A DNA stretch of 64,000 nucleotides from Alentia gelatinosa (GCA_950022655.1 OX465582.1:94812704-94876703); one strand, 5' to 3'; shown: positions 20,606 through 32,180, numbered from the stretch's first letter. The notes: a model not told the origin generated them from the sequence alone. Numbers and translations: made by a program.

Positions 20606-20825
20606 GAACTGAACTAGAGTTAGCCTGATTAGTTTTTATGCCTACACGAGGCGATAGCCGAGTGTAGTGAGTAGCAGACCTGACCGGAGTAGCTGACATC
20701 CTCGTCTCTGATTGGTCAATTTTTTGTATTACTCTAGTTGTATAAAAAAAACTTTATGTCACAGCATGCCACATAAAATGTGCTTATGTTAAGTCTATGG
20801 TGGCTTTTTATTAGGAGTAGGATAA
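20606..20825 (+). mobile_element. PM-B element, ACCAAACGAGAG-arm subfamily, internally deleted
   Basis: ACTAGAGTTAGCC, core GAGGCGATAGCCGAG (20648-20662) and AGTGAGTAGCAGACCTGACC match the copies at 31346 and 46957. The right palindrome arm is missing and the sequence joins a module remnant that ends AGGAGTAGGATAA at 20825. Confidence 0.7.
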
Positions 20826-20924
20826 ACTAGATTATCTTTGCATACTTTCCATTACCCATATAAGCAGATCCTACTAGTTTGATGTCACTAGACATTACAG
20901 TTTCTGAAAACTTGGTCCCTCCTC

Positions 20925-21165
20925 CACTGTCTAGTGCGTATTCATCTGAACCAATCACAGTACAGCTTACACTAGTCCGTTTACGAACCGTCCGCCTTCA
21001 GAGCATAGACCTCTGTTCAGAGGTATGGTCCATGAAGGTCTAAGAGAGCATGGCTGTTATTGGTCAGTGCCGCTGGGTGAAAGGAATTATGTGGTTTGTG
21101 GTTCTATTTATAGCATCAGTTTGACAAGAACTCATTGGTTCTGACTAATACACACTAGACAGCCC
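20925..21165. mobile_element. Q MITE, copy 1
   Basis: CTGTCTAGTGCGTATTCATC plus GAACCAATCA on the left pairs with GGTTCTGACTAATACACACT plus AGACAG on the right. The interior includes AGGTCTAAGAGAGCATGGCT and CTATTTATAGCATCAGTTTG. A second full copy is at 40425 and a fragment at 26985. Confidence 0.8.
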
Positions 21166-21270
21166 TCTTACGAACTCTATAAAAGTTTATCTTGCCAAAT
21201 ATCATCGATATGAACGAACCCAGTAATAGTTACAGTTATTTCCTATCAACAATAATGCAAACAAAGATCC

Positions 21271-21431
21271 AGGGGCCCGTTCAGTAATCTAGGATTGTAA
21301 ATGATCCTTTCCTTCATGATATTTACTTTCGTCTGCATATCGTCGTTCATAAGTGTTGATCCACATCGTCCCTGGGTCTCTATGGCATATAGCAAAGGGT
21401 CTACTTGTCCTATATTATCAAACGGCCCCCT
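21271..21431. mobile_element. F element (hAT-like), short copy 4
   Basis: AGGGGCCCGTTCAGTAATCT and ATTATCAAACGGCCCCCT are inverted ends. GTCCCTGGGTCTCTATGGCA is retained but the middle is largely deleted. Confidence 0.7.
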
Positions 21432-21481
21432 GGGTCTTGTCCCACATGTATTCACTCTTGTGGTATTAATGTACAATATTA

Positions 21482-21985
21482 TTATATACCTGTGCCAGTA
21501 TGTTACACAGATACCAACCTCTGCTAGGGTATTGGTATTAAATATATACCGGCACAGTATGGTGGTATAATATGATCTACCACCCTACTTTGAATACAAA
21601 TTCTGATTGGCTGAAAAAATTGCACTGACCTACTTAGGAAGTGCTGGCAGTGACTTGCACAAGGATCACAGGAGTTGAAGGGAAAAAAAGAGTAAAAAAT
21701 GTGCTTGGAGCATATTCTGTGCTTGACTTTCACTAAGATGTCAAGAGATATACCAGCACACTTTGAATCCAACTCGGACGTTGTCATATTTCCTTATGTA
21801 ATTCATCAAATACTTATATTTGAAGGTATATAATAAAATAAAAATGTATTACCTTACTGGTACATACTCACATACCTTGTTTCTTTTGATAAAAATATTC
21901 CACTCGCTCTGCAAGCTCGTGGAATATTTTTATCGAAAGAAACGCGGTATGTGAGTATGTACCAATAAGGTATATACATTTTATC
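21482..21985 (-). mobile_element. PM-N element, copy 3
   Basis: The module at 21482-21832 is bounded by TTATATACC and GGTATATAA. The palindrome at 21839-21985 has nearly perfect arms (TGGTACATACTCACATACC / GGTATGTGAGTATGTACCA) and inner GATAAAAATATTCCAC. The tip is CACTCGCTCTGCAAGCTCGT. High arm identity suggests recent origin. Confidence 0.75.
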
Positions 21986-22582
21986 TTAATATCATAGGAA
22001 AGGGTAACTTAATAATATCATCCAAACATACTAGTTACGGTACCAAAAGAAACTACACATTCTCAGTTTATTACCCAAACCCCAGGTTGATCTAAACAGG
22101 GAGCCTTTGACTCCCGAAGCTATTGTCCCATCAATTCAAATTTTCTCTGTGAATGTACTTTGTTAGCAATATTTTGTCATTTATGATATTTTTAATCAGG
22201 CAACACGAAAACCAGCCCCTTGGCTGATGTTGCCGTTTATTGGTCTGTTTATATTTGCTGTGACATAATCGACTACTGTAAAAACTATGAACCAATAAAA
22301 GTCTATGAAAAAAAAAAAAATAATAACATGGAAATATGGAATAGGATATCAGTTTGATTTTGGAACACTAGCTTTATGAACGGCCAGTGTACACATACTA
22401 ATTTGGGATTAAATACATTGAATCACCACAAAAAATATTAGATAACATCAAATTATTGTAAATCATTAGAATCTAATGGATTAACAGATCCTTTCCCATA
22501 ATACCTTTGGAATAATGAATGGAAGTCACATGTTCCAAAATTATGCTACTGTTGATGTCCCACCTGGTTGCCTATAATTATA

Positions 22583-22923
22583 TAGAACGACCTGACCATG
22601 CTGTACATGCTAGAAAATGAGGTGGGGAATTTTTATACGGAAAGAGGCCCCAGGCCGCGTTCCGTACAAACATCAATTCCAAACAAGTTTTGTAGCATGT
22701 ACAAGCATGGTAGGTCGTTATGTATTCATTATATACCCCAAATTAATAAAATCATACCAAATATTGGCATAGAAGACATGTCTACATGAAAGCCCACACA
22801 CTGCTGATCTCTCAACGTGTGCAGTAAGTATAACAGTGTACTGCACAGTGTTCAGTATACAACCTATACTGCATAGGGAGCAGCAGTACGTAATTATCAA
22901 ATATACTGCATGGGTATATAATA
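22583..22923 (+). mobile_element. PM-N element, copy 2
   Basis: The palindrome (22583-22720) has arms GACCTGACCATGCTGTACAT and the complement of ATGTACAAGCATGGTAGGTC; the tip is GAGGCCCCAGGCCGCG. The module runs from TTATATACCCC (22729) to GGGTATATAATA (22923) and includes CACACTGCTGATCTC and GGGAGCAGCAGTACGTAATT, shared inverted with 18780-18900. Confidence 0.75.
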
Positions 22924-23950
22924 AAATAATATGCTTTGCATGTATATCACCTTTGAGGTCTACATTGATAAATGAGAGTAAACATGTTGAGGTGTGAGAA
23001 GTAGAATATGAATGTGTGTGAAGCAGTAACAGAAAGCTGAAGTATGCCTAACCTGAGATTTTGGAAGCTCTGTGAGATATGTTGAGGTAAAATGTGATAA
23101 CAATAGACACATGTACCAAAAATACAACCAAAATACAATCATCCTAAAATGCACAGGGGCAGACATAGAACTTCAGTTGAAGAGGCTGAGTGTATATTAT
23201 AAAGGTATATCATAGGCCTGTGTGAAAAAAGGGGATCACCACCTTGACCCACCGCGTTGGAGTTTCAGGCAAACCTCAACAGAAGGAAAAACAATAAAAA
23301 TATATATCATATACCTGTATTGAAAAGCTAGGAGAGGCAAATCATATTGTAATTTAGGGACACAGTCAGACCGATTTCCACTGCAATTGTGCAACAATGC
23401 TCTGTATGATATACAAAAGTCACTGCAGACACGTGCATAGGCGGATGGTTAAGTATGGGAGGGAAAAAAGAGGATGTCTAGTCAAAATATACCACTACGA
23501 TGTAGGATATTTCATGCCTTTGCCAAAATAAATAAAACTGAACAAAAAGGAGTCCTCTGGATAGGAATATTGCTGGGAGTGTAGGAGGTCATACGAAATG
23601 GCAAAGGGTATTGGTATTGAAAACAAGATGTGTAGGAATGATGCTGAGGTAATAGAGGCATGATGATGTGTGGACTGGAGGGGGCCAGATGGGATCAAAT
23701 AGTACAGAGTGTGCACCTGTATGGGTGGTCTGGGGTGATGTGTTACGTTAGCAGAAGCCATGTGAGAGTGGGAAGTGTTGTGAGCATGTCAAATGTCAGA
23801 CATGTTTTATCTGAATCCAGGTGACAGAATATGATATGAGTTTATTGTGTCTGATTCCCAGAGGAGTGGAACAGCATGTGATCGTCATTCAAGGTGTGTT
23901 CCCAGTGCTGTCATGTGATCGTCGCTTTTGTTTTGTGGTACGCTTCACAT
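22924..23950. other. Unassigned sequence, about 1 kb
   Basis: Short ORFs on both strands (60-90 codons) have no recognisable domain or splice context. I see no repeat matching the rest of the window. Confidence 0.4.
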
Positions 23951-24470
23951 TAGACTTGTTCAAGTCTTTGATTATGAACATTCATAAAATGATTAAACCC
24001 AATCAGAATAAAGTTCATTATAATATACATGTCCTCTGAATGGCCCATGAATCAAGTCTTTGATTATGAACATTCATAAAATAATTTAACACAATCAGAA
24101 TAAAGTTCATTATAGTATGTTCTCTGACTGGCCCATGAATCAAAGACTTGTCCAGTAGGAACAGAACCTCCTCTATATGTCCCCCCCCCCCCCCAGTCGC
24201 TCCCTGTGACCCTACACCCCTCCTACCCCTCCCCCCTCCCCCTCCTCCAGTCCTTTCGCCGCCTGTGTTGTCATAGCAAGAGATTTTGCCTGCTCCTGAC
24301 TGTGACCCGATTGAGATCAAAGTGAGAGGGTATCAATCTCCCAGTGGATATCCTGACCAGTAGCCAGGATATCTGTATGGAGAGTGTTGGGAATACTGGT
24401 GCTAAACGGTGCCAGAAATCCAACACTATTACCTATTGTACCAGTCCCTGTATCCCAGCGAGGAGGGTAG
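23951..24470 (+). mobile_element. J element, long form, copy 5
   Basis: It opens TAGACTTGTTCAAGTC. Its first segment (AAGTCTTTGATTATGAACAT through GGCCCATGAATC) is duplicated in tandem with a 92-bp period at about 23962 and 24054. A 14-bp C run (24181-24194), GTTGTCATAGCAAGAG and CCAGTCCCTGTATCCCAGCG follow. It aligns with the long copy at 44993-45521. Confidence 0.65.
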
Positions 24471-24484
24471 TTATAGGATTTAAA

Positions 24485-24760
24485 TGTTTTGGATATATTC
24501 AGTCTGTGTATCATTTTCTGTAACCAACTTGCACCCAGTCAATTTCCCATTTCTGTAATACCTGAGTCTAGAATCCAAACATATCAGGCACCAGTAGGTC
24601 AATGAGGTATATCAGTCTAAAGTGATTGGTCATGGTCAGCTTTTCCATTAAGTTGGCCAAACTAGGGCATTTAATCGGTTGCAAAACAGGGATCAATTCT
24701 TTCATATAGTTTCTTCCTGAATGATTGGGCAAGTGAGAGATTGTTAGACAAGTTCTAAAG
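24485..24760 (+). repeat. K interspersed repeat, copy 3
   Basis: ATATTCAGTCTGTG, AACTTGCACCCAGTCAATTT, GAGTCTAGAATCCAAACATA and CACCAGTAGGTCAATGAGG follow K order; it extends past copy 1 into GATTGGTCATGGTCAGC. Confidence 0.6.
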
Positions 24761-25837
24761 GCTTCAGAATCGGGGCCTTTGATATGACTAAGATCGAACA
24801 CGAGAGAGTATTCTATCGATGAACTTCAGTTTCCCATGCGTAGCAACCCTACATCATAGAAGGGCAGAACTGCTACTTGAGATCATGGAAAGCAATTGTC
24901 GTGTAATGATGTTTAAGAATAAATTGTATGTATGTATAATTGTTAGTATGTTTCATGTACCATATATGATACTTTTTAGTTATACATGTTTTTGTTGAAG
25001 ATGTTTGTGTTACCTTTGTGTATTTGGAATTTGGAGTTATCATAACTCATAAAACGAAAATGTCGTGATTACCTTTTGCAGTCATTGACATATTGTTGTG
25101 TCTTGACAAAATACATTTCTGACCCTGGGAATCAAATTAAATCTTTTTTACTTAGTTTATGTTGCTGTTATCCTTGTAGATTTTTTAATTCCATTTGCAC
25201 TCTGTTATTTGGCTTTGAATGCACCCTTACAGAAACATCATGATCTCAATAGCTTTAAGTAGAGCTTACCGTAGAGTATACCAGAGATAACAGCATATGA
25301 TTGTGTATAGACTTTATAACATCTCATCTTCGTTATTTTTATCAGTAGCTTGTATTTCTCATTACTTAAACTTATTTCTCCTTATTACTACTCGACTGAT
25401 GTAAAATACCTATATACTGTTGCTTTGATTATATCACCTAAAAAAAGAGAGATGCAGTCAAAATGATTAATAACCCGTTGATAGTAAAGCTGCTCAATGT
25501 AGGGAACGGCTTATGTAAAGAAAGCTAGCCTGTATGTAGGGCTGACACAATAGGCCCTTCATTGTGGCAATGGTAATATCTGAAAATACATAAGAGAAAC
25601 AGAAGTTTTGAAGGAAGCGTAAAGAAAAAGGTTAATAAAAAAATGTCCAACCTGTAACAGATTTTCGCATTTCATGAAACGCACCCCATGCAATCCGTTT
25701 GTAGTTAATAGCTATCACCCCGGGCTTATACCTCTTACAATCTTGCATTACGATATGCATTGATATGGTGTTTATCCAAGTGATCACGCATTTATATGTG
25801 TCCCAAATTGTTTCACAGGTTACTCATGTTAACACTG
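24761..25837. other. Unassigned AT-rich sequence, about 1.1 kb
   Basis: No gene or repeat is recognised. Low GC and scattered T-rich tracts would suit an intron or UTR, but that is not demonstrated. Confidence 0.4.
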
Positions 25838-26341
25838 TTTTTTATCCATGGTAGACAACATCTCCATTGAGAATGTATGGGGACTCAGTAAACCACGACC
25901 CATTGTTTTAAAACCGTCAGATACCATAGCCATGTTATATAGACAATAATTGATGGTTTTGTGAACAGGCGGCCGTAAACCACAAGAGGTTGACGCGAAG
26001 TAATACATGTGCGCTAGCGAGTGTATTACGACGTCAACCTCAAGTGGTTTACAGAGCCGCCTGTCCTCAAAATTATCGTTTGTTGCATTTATTATCCATC
26101 TTTTTGAATAAATCAAACCCAGTTATTGCCATATCAAAGGGTATAACAATAAGGACTATTTCTTTGCTCGCTAGCAAAAGTGACCATTTTACCTGTATAT
26201 CATGGTTTTTGAGGCCGTATACCACAGGTTTGAATCCGTATACCACAGTTATTGTATCTGATAGGTTTTATACAATGGGCCTTGGTTCACTGAGTTCCCA
26301 TACATTTTTAATGGGGGTTTTGTATATAATGGATTATAAAG
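25838..26341 (+). mobile_element. PM-U element, copy 1, with an extra module end on its left
   Basis: The palindrome (25944-26086) has arms TTTTGTGAACAGGCGGCC, GTAAACCAC, GAGGTTGACGC and their complements, with core ATGTGCGCTAGCGAGTGTAT. The right-hand module runs from TTATCCATC (about 26092) to ATGGATTATAA (26341), with CCCATACATTTTTAATGGGG near its end. To the left, 25838-25943 is an inverted module end (TTATCCATGG, CATTGAGAATGTATGGGGAC), so the palindrome is flanked by ends on both sides. Confidence 0.7.
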
Positions 26342-26454
26342 GAAAACAGTCCCTTTGTGCTATAGAGCTGAAAAAATAGTCGCTAGTAATATACCCTTTA
26401 ATATGGGAATTCTTGCATTTACTTTATTGAAGAAGATGGATCACGAATACAACA

Positions 26455-26515
26455 GACGATGGTTATGTGGACAGGCGACTTTGTAAACCACTCGAGGTTG
26501 ACGTTGTGATACACA
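26455..26515 (+). mobile_element. PM-U palindrome fragment fused to PM-A
   Basis: ACAGACGATGGTTATGTGGA, CAGGCGACTTTGTAAACCAC and TCGAGGTTGACGTTGTGATA represent one U arm. It stops at the start of the A palindrome (GAATGGTTTCAG). Confidence 0.55.
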
Positions 26516-26602
26516 ATATTGAATGGTTTCAGATACAAGCGGCCGTATTCTCCGAGGAGTTTACGCGTAGTAATATCCGAGCGTATGCGAGGATATAGAC
26601 TC

Positions 26603-26974
26603 TAGTACAGTCTGTTGTCGCCAGGGCCAGGGCACACATGCTCAAACTCAGACTGTTATGCGCTGCCATTTTAAGGCAGGAATTCCTACCTTCGCTAGTC
26701 CTAACCTGTCCTGATTGATTTGCCAGTAACCAGTATGTTACTCTTCAAGCAGAGGTCCTAGAGTAGCTTTTACTGGGCATGTACCAAATAAATCAGCTTG
26801 GAGAGTTACAATGATTCCCAGAATGGCGCTAGGCTCTATCAGGGCGTTTTTCAGTCTGCCTTTATAATGCAGAGAAACTTGATACAAAACATTCATTATC
26901 AAACATATTGATAATGATTATTTTATTCAAAGATACACAAAAGAAAATAGTAACTGGCGACAACAGCACAGTCT
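26603..26974. mobile_element. V MITE-like element inserted in PM-A
   Basis: ACAGTCTGTTGTCGCCAG at 26607-26624 pairs with CTGGCGACAACAGCACAGT at 26954-26972. The inside is unrelated to anything else in the window. No target duplication is clear. Confidence 0.5.
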
Positions 26975-26984
26975 AGGATTCCTG

Positions 26985-27118
26985 CTTGTCAAACTGATGC
27001 TATAAATAAAACAGCCAACCCTACAATTCCTCTCACTAAAGGTGGCTGGCCAGTCAGAGCCATGCTCTGTTAGACCTTCACGTACCGTAACCCAAGGCGG
27101 CGCGGTGCGTGAACGGAC
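26985..27118 (-). mobile_element. Q MITE fragment
   Basis: GTCAAACTGATGCTATAAAT, AATTCCTCTCAC, GCCATGCTCTGTTAGACCTT and GTGAACGGACTAG follow the reverse complement of Q copy 1. The left terminus is deleted at the V junction and the right end stops exactly at the resumed A palindrome. Confidence 0.65.
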
Positions 27119-27390
27119 TAGCGAGGATATTGCGCATAGTCAACTCCGAGAAGCATACTTGTAACCGCTTTAATCTGAAACCAGTCTATATTGTATTTAT
27201 TATCCACCTTTTCTGGACAAGTGGCATGTCGATGTCAGTTCGCTTTAGTTATGCACTATTTTTCCATACGCGCTATTTTTCCGTATGCGCCACCCGGAGC
27301 ATACAACATATATACGTATGCACCGGGTATGTCCATATACACCCCCTATGTGTTTTCTATGGATCTTTTTTATTAGGTAGATAATAAAAC

Positions 27391-27575
27391 GCGTCAACCT
27401 CTCGTAGCTTACAGCTGCCTGTCTTCAAAACCATTTATTATTGTTTATTTACATATAAATAGAAATGGCATATTCTGTTGTGTATTCAAGTATAACAGAC
27501 AATGCTACCGCTCGTGTATTACTACGCGTCATCCTCTCGTTGTTCACGGCCTCCTATCCACAAAAACATCAATGA
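27391..27575. mobile_element. PM-U palindrome remnants
   Basis: GCGTCAACCTCTCGTAGCTT plus CAGCTGCCTGTCTTCAAAAC near 27390 and ATTACTACGCGTCATCCTCT plus CCTATCCACAAAAACATC near 27510-27570 are two diverged U right arms in the same orientation. Confidence 0.5.
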
Positions 27576-27750
27576 TTGTCTGTACTACACTCAGTGACCT
27601 AGCTCTCCACAGAGTAAGCAATTAGGTGAACTGTCACATACAGCCGCACGCAGTCGCCTGACCCAGAATGCAGACTCCACATACTACTTACAATTTGACC
27701 TTTGTATTTATTTCCTAATGCTGGATTGGGAGAGCTTTAAGAACATCTAT

Positions 27751-27830
27751 TTATGCCACCCCTCATACAAATCTCCATAGCCTTAACATAATATGACTGT
27801 ATGACACAGTTATGCCACAATATATATGCC

Positions 27831-27906
<76 letters not shown>

Positions 27907-28082
27907 ACACTTGATATATGAAGCGAAATATGACATGTTGGGATAAAATCTATAAGTCACTCAATTTCATATAATTGTTTAATGGCGTTTATTTTCTTCG
28001 ACAACAGATCACTCAGCTCTGCTTCGTGACATAATTCCGGAAAGACAGCTCATGCCGTATAAACAATCATATCAAATTTCGA
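27751..28082 (-). mobile_element. PM-B element, ATTGTTTA-arm subfamily, copy 3, with AT expansion
   Basis: The module starts TTATGCCACCCCTCATAC with CTCCATAGCCTTAACAT and ends GTTGGGATAA at 27946. Between ATATGCCACA and TATGCCACAC it contains an (AT)n run of about 68 bp. The palindrome (27968-28082) has arms CATATAATTGTTTAATGGC and CATGCCGTATAAACAATCAT, with tip CACTCAGCTCTGCTTCGTGA. Confidence 0.7.
27834..27902. repeat. (AT)n microsatellite
   Basis: An uninterrupted AT run of about 68 bp lies inside the B module. In the other copies this position reads ATATCTATATGCCA, so the run probably expanded after insertion. Confidence 0.9.
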
Positions 28083-28559
28083 GACGTTTATAAATTGATG
28101 TTATTAGCTTAGTCTAGTGACTGTGATACAATAGCAACATGGTTTTACACGGAGAAAAACACCTTGTACTTTTAAGCGTCTGCTTTTAACCTAAGAAAAG
28201 AAAATGAGTTCTTTCCTGGCTTCATTACCCTAAAAAGGGAAAAGGGTAAGAGCTCACCTATCCTTCAAGCCATCCCTATTTTACAGTTCTTATAAAAGTA
28301 ATACCTTTGATGGAAACCCCTTTGATATACACCTTCGTTTATTTCAGATTTATAGATACATGTAAACGGTGTTTTGAAATCTAAATGTACCAAACGATTT
28401 TAATAATTATGTGGCAGGCTGGGTGAATATCATTTGTATGCTTATTTATGGACGATTTTTTATATTTTTCCATATTTCTTCCTCACAGTTTTTATATGAT
28501 TCCCGATCCCTGATCCAAATCCACCCACACACGCCTACTCACTCCACCCCCCTGTACAC

Positions 28560-29010
28560 ACTCAGACACACAGAACACTCGCACACGGAGGGGTCGAGGG
28601 GGGAGGGGGGGAGGCTGCCCCTGCAGTATGCATTAATCCTCGTCCCTAACGACCGTCGTTAAGCAAAAAGGCGGGAAACTGGGCTCGGAAGCTCCCGCTG
28701 CTCTCTGATCGACAGCCGCCAGCAGCCGACATTTAGCGGAGCGCGCCAAAGTAATGGGTGCCTTTTGCGCCTCCTTCACTCCATCTCCGGAGAGTTCCTG
28801 TGGAGCGTGGCGGTGTCTTTCAGGCGTCCATTTGGCGAAGAATACAGACGCGGACCTCTGGGTGTGAGCAGGGACGCTGGGGCTTGTCGATTTGGTCCTC
28901 ATTAGTGAAAATGTCGTCTGGCTCCCTGCAGTTCGCCCTTGGTTCGCGTCACTGAAGAGAAGCCAGTGTTCAGTCTTCTAGCAGAGTGTGACGGCATAGA
29001 TGCAGGCCTG
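28560..29010. promoter_or_regulatory. CpG-rich promoter-like segment
   Basis: CpG-rich sequence follows a G tract near 28590-28612. AAAATGTCGTCTGGCTCC at about 28909 has a favourable start context but is stopped after 14 codons (MSSGSLQFALGSRH), unless splicing near CCTGCAG removes the stop. No domain or TATA box is recognised. A first exon on the plus strand is possible but unproven. Confidence 0.35.
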
Positions 29011-30225
29011 AATGTACGTAGGCACCGACTAGGAATCTGTTAGGAGAGCGATTCGATCAGCTTCCGACTGCATTACCACCTCGGGAGTGCCCGGAATTTG
29101 AATACACATGACACACTCTCCCATCCCAACGAGGGATGAGCTCTCTTTTTACTGAACCTTTAAGATTAAACAAGACATCGATGTGTGTTTTGTGTAAAGA
29201 TTTTCTCCTTTATGGCATACATTCTGTGATTCTTTTATATCAATCATATTCCAGTATCAGAAAAAATATTATTCTTTTTTATGCAAATAAGGATGTGTAT
29301 GCACAGTATTGTTCAGCTTTGGTCATACCTGATGGTATATATCTGATTAATTGGAGCATCGGCAGTTATTTTGTGACTTTTTCGGCGATGAATCCGTCAT
29401 ATCTGGGTGCAAAATAAAACTCCATTTATTCGCGACCAGGTCAGCTGATATTTTCCCAGCCAAAGAATATTTTCTAAAATCCTCATTATTTCATCTATAT
29501 GGTCATGTAGTGGCTCAAATTAAAGGTCTTACTGAGGTACATTATGGTTTTGTGGTTATCATGATAATTTGGCAAGCATGAAAAACATAGTCATTATACA
29601 TCAATGTACATATACATTTATTCATAAGATTAAGTATACATTTATGCCTTTTCTATAATAATTTGTTGGTAACCATGAAAATAATATATCGTATTCGTAA
29701 ACAAAATTTGTAATCTCTAGATTGTCCCTTTCAATCACACCCTACTGAGAGCGATTTTACATCACAAGAATAGGTTCCATGTACATGTAATCACGGTTTC
29801 GGAAGTTTTTAGTTGATTGTAATATTTTTTATACACATATATGTCGGCTACCATTTTCCATTAGGAATATCAGGTTGGTCTTTTCTATGGTGAACCTGAC
29901 AATTTGGTCACTAAAAATCAACAAAAAGGGCTATTTTACCATCAAATCTCCTTTGACATCCACATTTCGTCATGCGCTTGGTGATGTAGTAGCTCATATC
30001 GAAGACCTCACTGAGATATAGTCCCTTAGACTAGTTTCATGGTTGTCATGAGAGAAATCTAGAATCAGTAAAAAAATGTCACGCGTATTGACTGTATGGT
30101 CATGTCCAAACAGTACAGGCTTAAAAACAATGGATTCAGGAAAAGCCCAGCCTAAAGGTGCGAATCCCTCTGGGTCAAACTCAGTGTCGAGGCTTATATA
30201 GAACTGGATCGAGAATCGTACAAAT
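29011..30225. other. Unassigned AT-rich sequence, about 1.2 kb
   Basis: ORFs at 29136-29417 and 29351-29581 are open by chance in T-rich sequence. Nothing recognisable is present. Confidence 0.4.
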
Positions 30226-30298
30226 ATAGAAAGACATGGTTAGTGTGTCTGAATGGAATCTGTTCAGAGATATTTTGATCAAAAATGCTCACTGAATT
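30226..30298 (+). repeat. Short dispersed repeat shared with 14086-14165
   Basis: AAAGACATGGTTAGTGTG, CTGAATGGAATCTGTTC and GAGATATTTTGATCA repeat the 14.1-kb copy. Confidence 0.55.
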
Positions 30299-30424
30299 TT
30301 TTGTTCCGATGATGTCAACAGATCACGTGGTACGTAAATATTTTACGCCACAGTGCGGCCGAACGAAATTTTTTCTATTATTGCGTAAAAGTGAGACATT
30401 CGTGCACCGGTATATAATAATATT

Positions 30425-30745
30425 CAATACTCCACGAGTTTGGATGTGCAGCAATCGTCATCCGACGAAGCCGAGTGATGATTACGGCACATCCAAACAA
30501 GCGGAGTATCGTGTATTTTACAATTCGAGTGCGGTTCTAGATTTATCTCACCCCTTTCAATGACATTAAACAGCATCACCACATTAAAATGATTAGAATT
30601 ACTAAGCAAATCCATATGACGTCATCTCACATTCACTCTGTAACAGCCAGAGCGTAGTATTGTACCTTTACGTGGGCGATCATTGAGTATTTTATTCATG
30701 TTTTATGTTATTCCTATGGCTAAACTTGTACCAGGGATGAGATAA
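30425..30745 (+). mobile_element. PM-E element, copy 1
   Basis: The palindrome (30425-30511) pairs AATACTCCACGAGTTTGGAT with ATCCAAACAAGCGGAGTATC and has core CGACGAAGCCGAG at 30463-30475. The module runs from TTATCTCACCCC (30543) to AGGGATGAGATAA (30745) with a TTCCTATGG stretch near the right end. Confidence 0.75.
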
Positions 30746-30948
30746 ACAGAGAGCCCCCACAAAGACTGCTTTCAGGAGGATGGCAAGGGAAGAACTGTGT
30801 ATTACTATATACCTGTGAGCGAACGTCTATGAAATATTTCCTGCTGCTATGTGTGTAATATAAACATAAATAATGTTCGCACCCACCGTGACAGCGGGCC
30901 GTAGTGAATGGCAGTGGTTTTCGCTGAGCGGAAAATTTGATAATATAA

Positions 30949-31224
30949 AGAGACGTCACAAGTTTGAGTCTGAGTTTATTTATGCCACGCATTTTGTTGG
31001 CTCTGTAATTTCACGAGTCGAAGATGAGTAACATTACGAAGCCAACAAAATGAGTGGCATAAATAAGCTCAAACTCAAACGAGTGGCGTCTAGATTTTAT
31101 CCTACCCGTTTCTATATTTTTTCAGTATTAGAAAATAGTGGCATAAACAACACTTTATGTCACACCCGTGACATAAACAAATCCCATGTTAAGCCTATGG
31201 CATTTTCTATTAGGGGTAGGATAA
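30949..31224 (+). mobile_element. PM-B element, CGTCACGAGTTT-arm subfamily, copy 2
   Basis: The palindrome (30951-31090) runs from AGACGTCACAAGTTTGAGTC to AACTCAAACGAGTGGCGTC, with core GAGTCGAAGATGAG at 31015-31028. The module runs from TTATCCTACCCG to GGGGTAGGATAA (31224). It closely matches 15320-15563, with an extra CTTTATGTCACACCCG stretch. Confidence 0.8.
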
Positions 31225-31345
31225 AACAGCGTTTTAATCGATTACCAGCCGACAGACAAATAGGCTATAATTTCATATGACACAGGTACATAACCTTATC
31301 ATCGGCGTTCGCATAAAGATATATACCTAGAACCAGCATAATTAG

Positions 31346-31710
31346 TAGAAACCAAACGAGAGTTAGCCTTGTCAATGTTTATGCCACGATGGGCAGGTTG
31401 TGTATTACTACACGAGGCGTTAGCCGAGTTTAGTGAGTAGCAGACCTGACCAGAGTGGTATAAACATTGACAAGGCTAACTCGAGTTCGGTTTCGTATTT
31501 ATCCTACCCCATCTCACCGATATACAGAGAATATTTGTTATTATCCATGTTAGTAGTTATCAATGCTGCCGGATCTACTTTCGTTATCTCGTCCCTGATT
31601 GGTCCATTTTTTTATTCACCTCGGTGCATAAATAACACTTTATCCAACGCTATGTCAAATACATTGAGTCAATGTTAAACCTATGGCGTTTTTTATTAGG
31701 GGTAGGATAA
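31346..31710 (+). mobile_element. PM-B element, ACCAAACGAGAG-arm subfamily, copy 1
   Basis: The palindrome (31346-31494) pairs GAAACCAAACGAGAGTTAGC with GCTAACTCGAGTTCGGTTTC and has core GAGGCGTTAGCCGAG at 31412-31426. The module runs from TTATCCTACCCC (31499) to GGGGTAGGATAA (31710), with CAATGTTAAACCTATGGCG inside. The inverted copy at 46957 is nearly collinear. Confidence 0.85.
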
Positions 31711-32180
31711 AGTTGTGGTCTCGGAGGCTGACCTGAGAGTGACGGGATCGGAAAACTACAGTTCAAAATTATGTTTTCATTATGGCTACATATCATAAGA
31801 AAAGAATGACATCTGAGACTAGACCTACAAAAATGAAGAGCAGTTTCGAGTTTTACTATCCACGAGATTCTCACTCTCATGGCACTTCACACTCCATGCA
31901 TAGTTCTAGTTCTGTATGTCTCTATTTGGGATAGCAACTCCAAGCAGATTCGACAGAATTCTAACGTTTTATATGTGGTAGGTAAAGAGGTGTATAGCAA
32001 TAAGAAAACATAGTTACCGAGCCCATAGGTATGGCCATATGCGGTTTTTTGACTCAAAAATACGGCCCTGCAGCCTGCGACGTCGGGCTGTATTTATCGT
32101 ATCCCTAGAGGCTCAGTGATCCTGTTTTCTCATACTAACGATGTGCTGTAACTAGAGGAAGCTGTACGTAATTAACCAAA
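31711..32180. other. Unassigned sequence
   Basis: No gene or family member is recognised. A short palindrome-like segment lies near 32035-32100 (CATATGCGGTTTTTTGACTC then AAATACGGCC). Confidence 0.4.

Larger units (their letters stand above)
26522..27390 (+). mobile_element. PM-A element, copy 5, interrupted by V and Q sequence
   Basis: The left palindrome half (26522-26597) ends at GCGTATGCGAGGATATA. The right half resumes at 27119 with CTAGCGAGGATATTGCG and ends CTGAAACCAGTC. The module follows from TTATCCACC (about 27207) to GGTAGATAATAA (27390). The intervening 520 bp is foreign (V plus a Q fragment). The 91-codon ORF at 27109-27384 is repeat-derived. Confidence 0.75.

Noticed and set aside
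23951..24160. Direct repeats with near-regular spacing that could suggest a CRISPR-like array
   Set aside because: Only two units, with no spacers and no cas genes, in eukaryotic-type DNA. It is a tandem duplication inside J.
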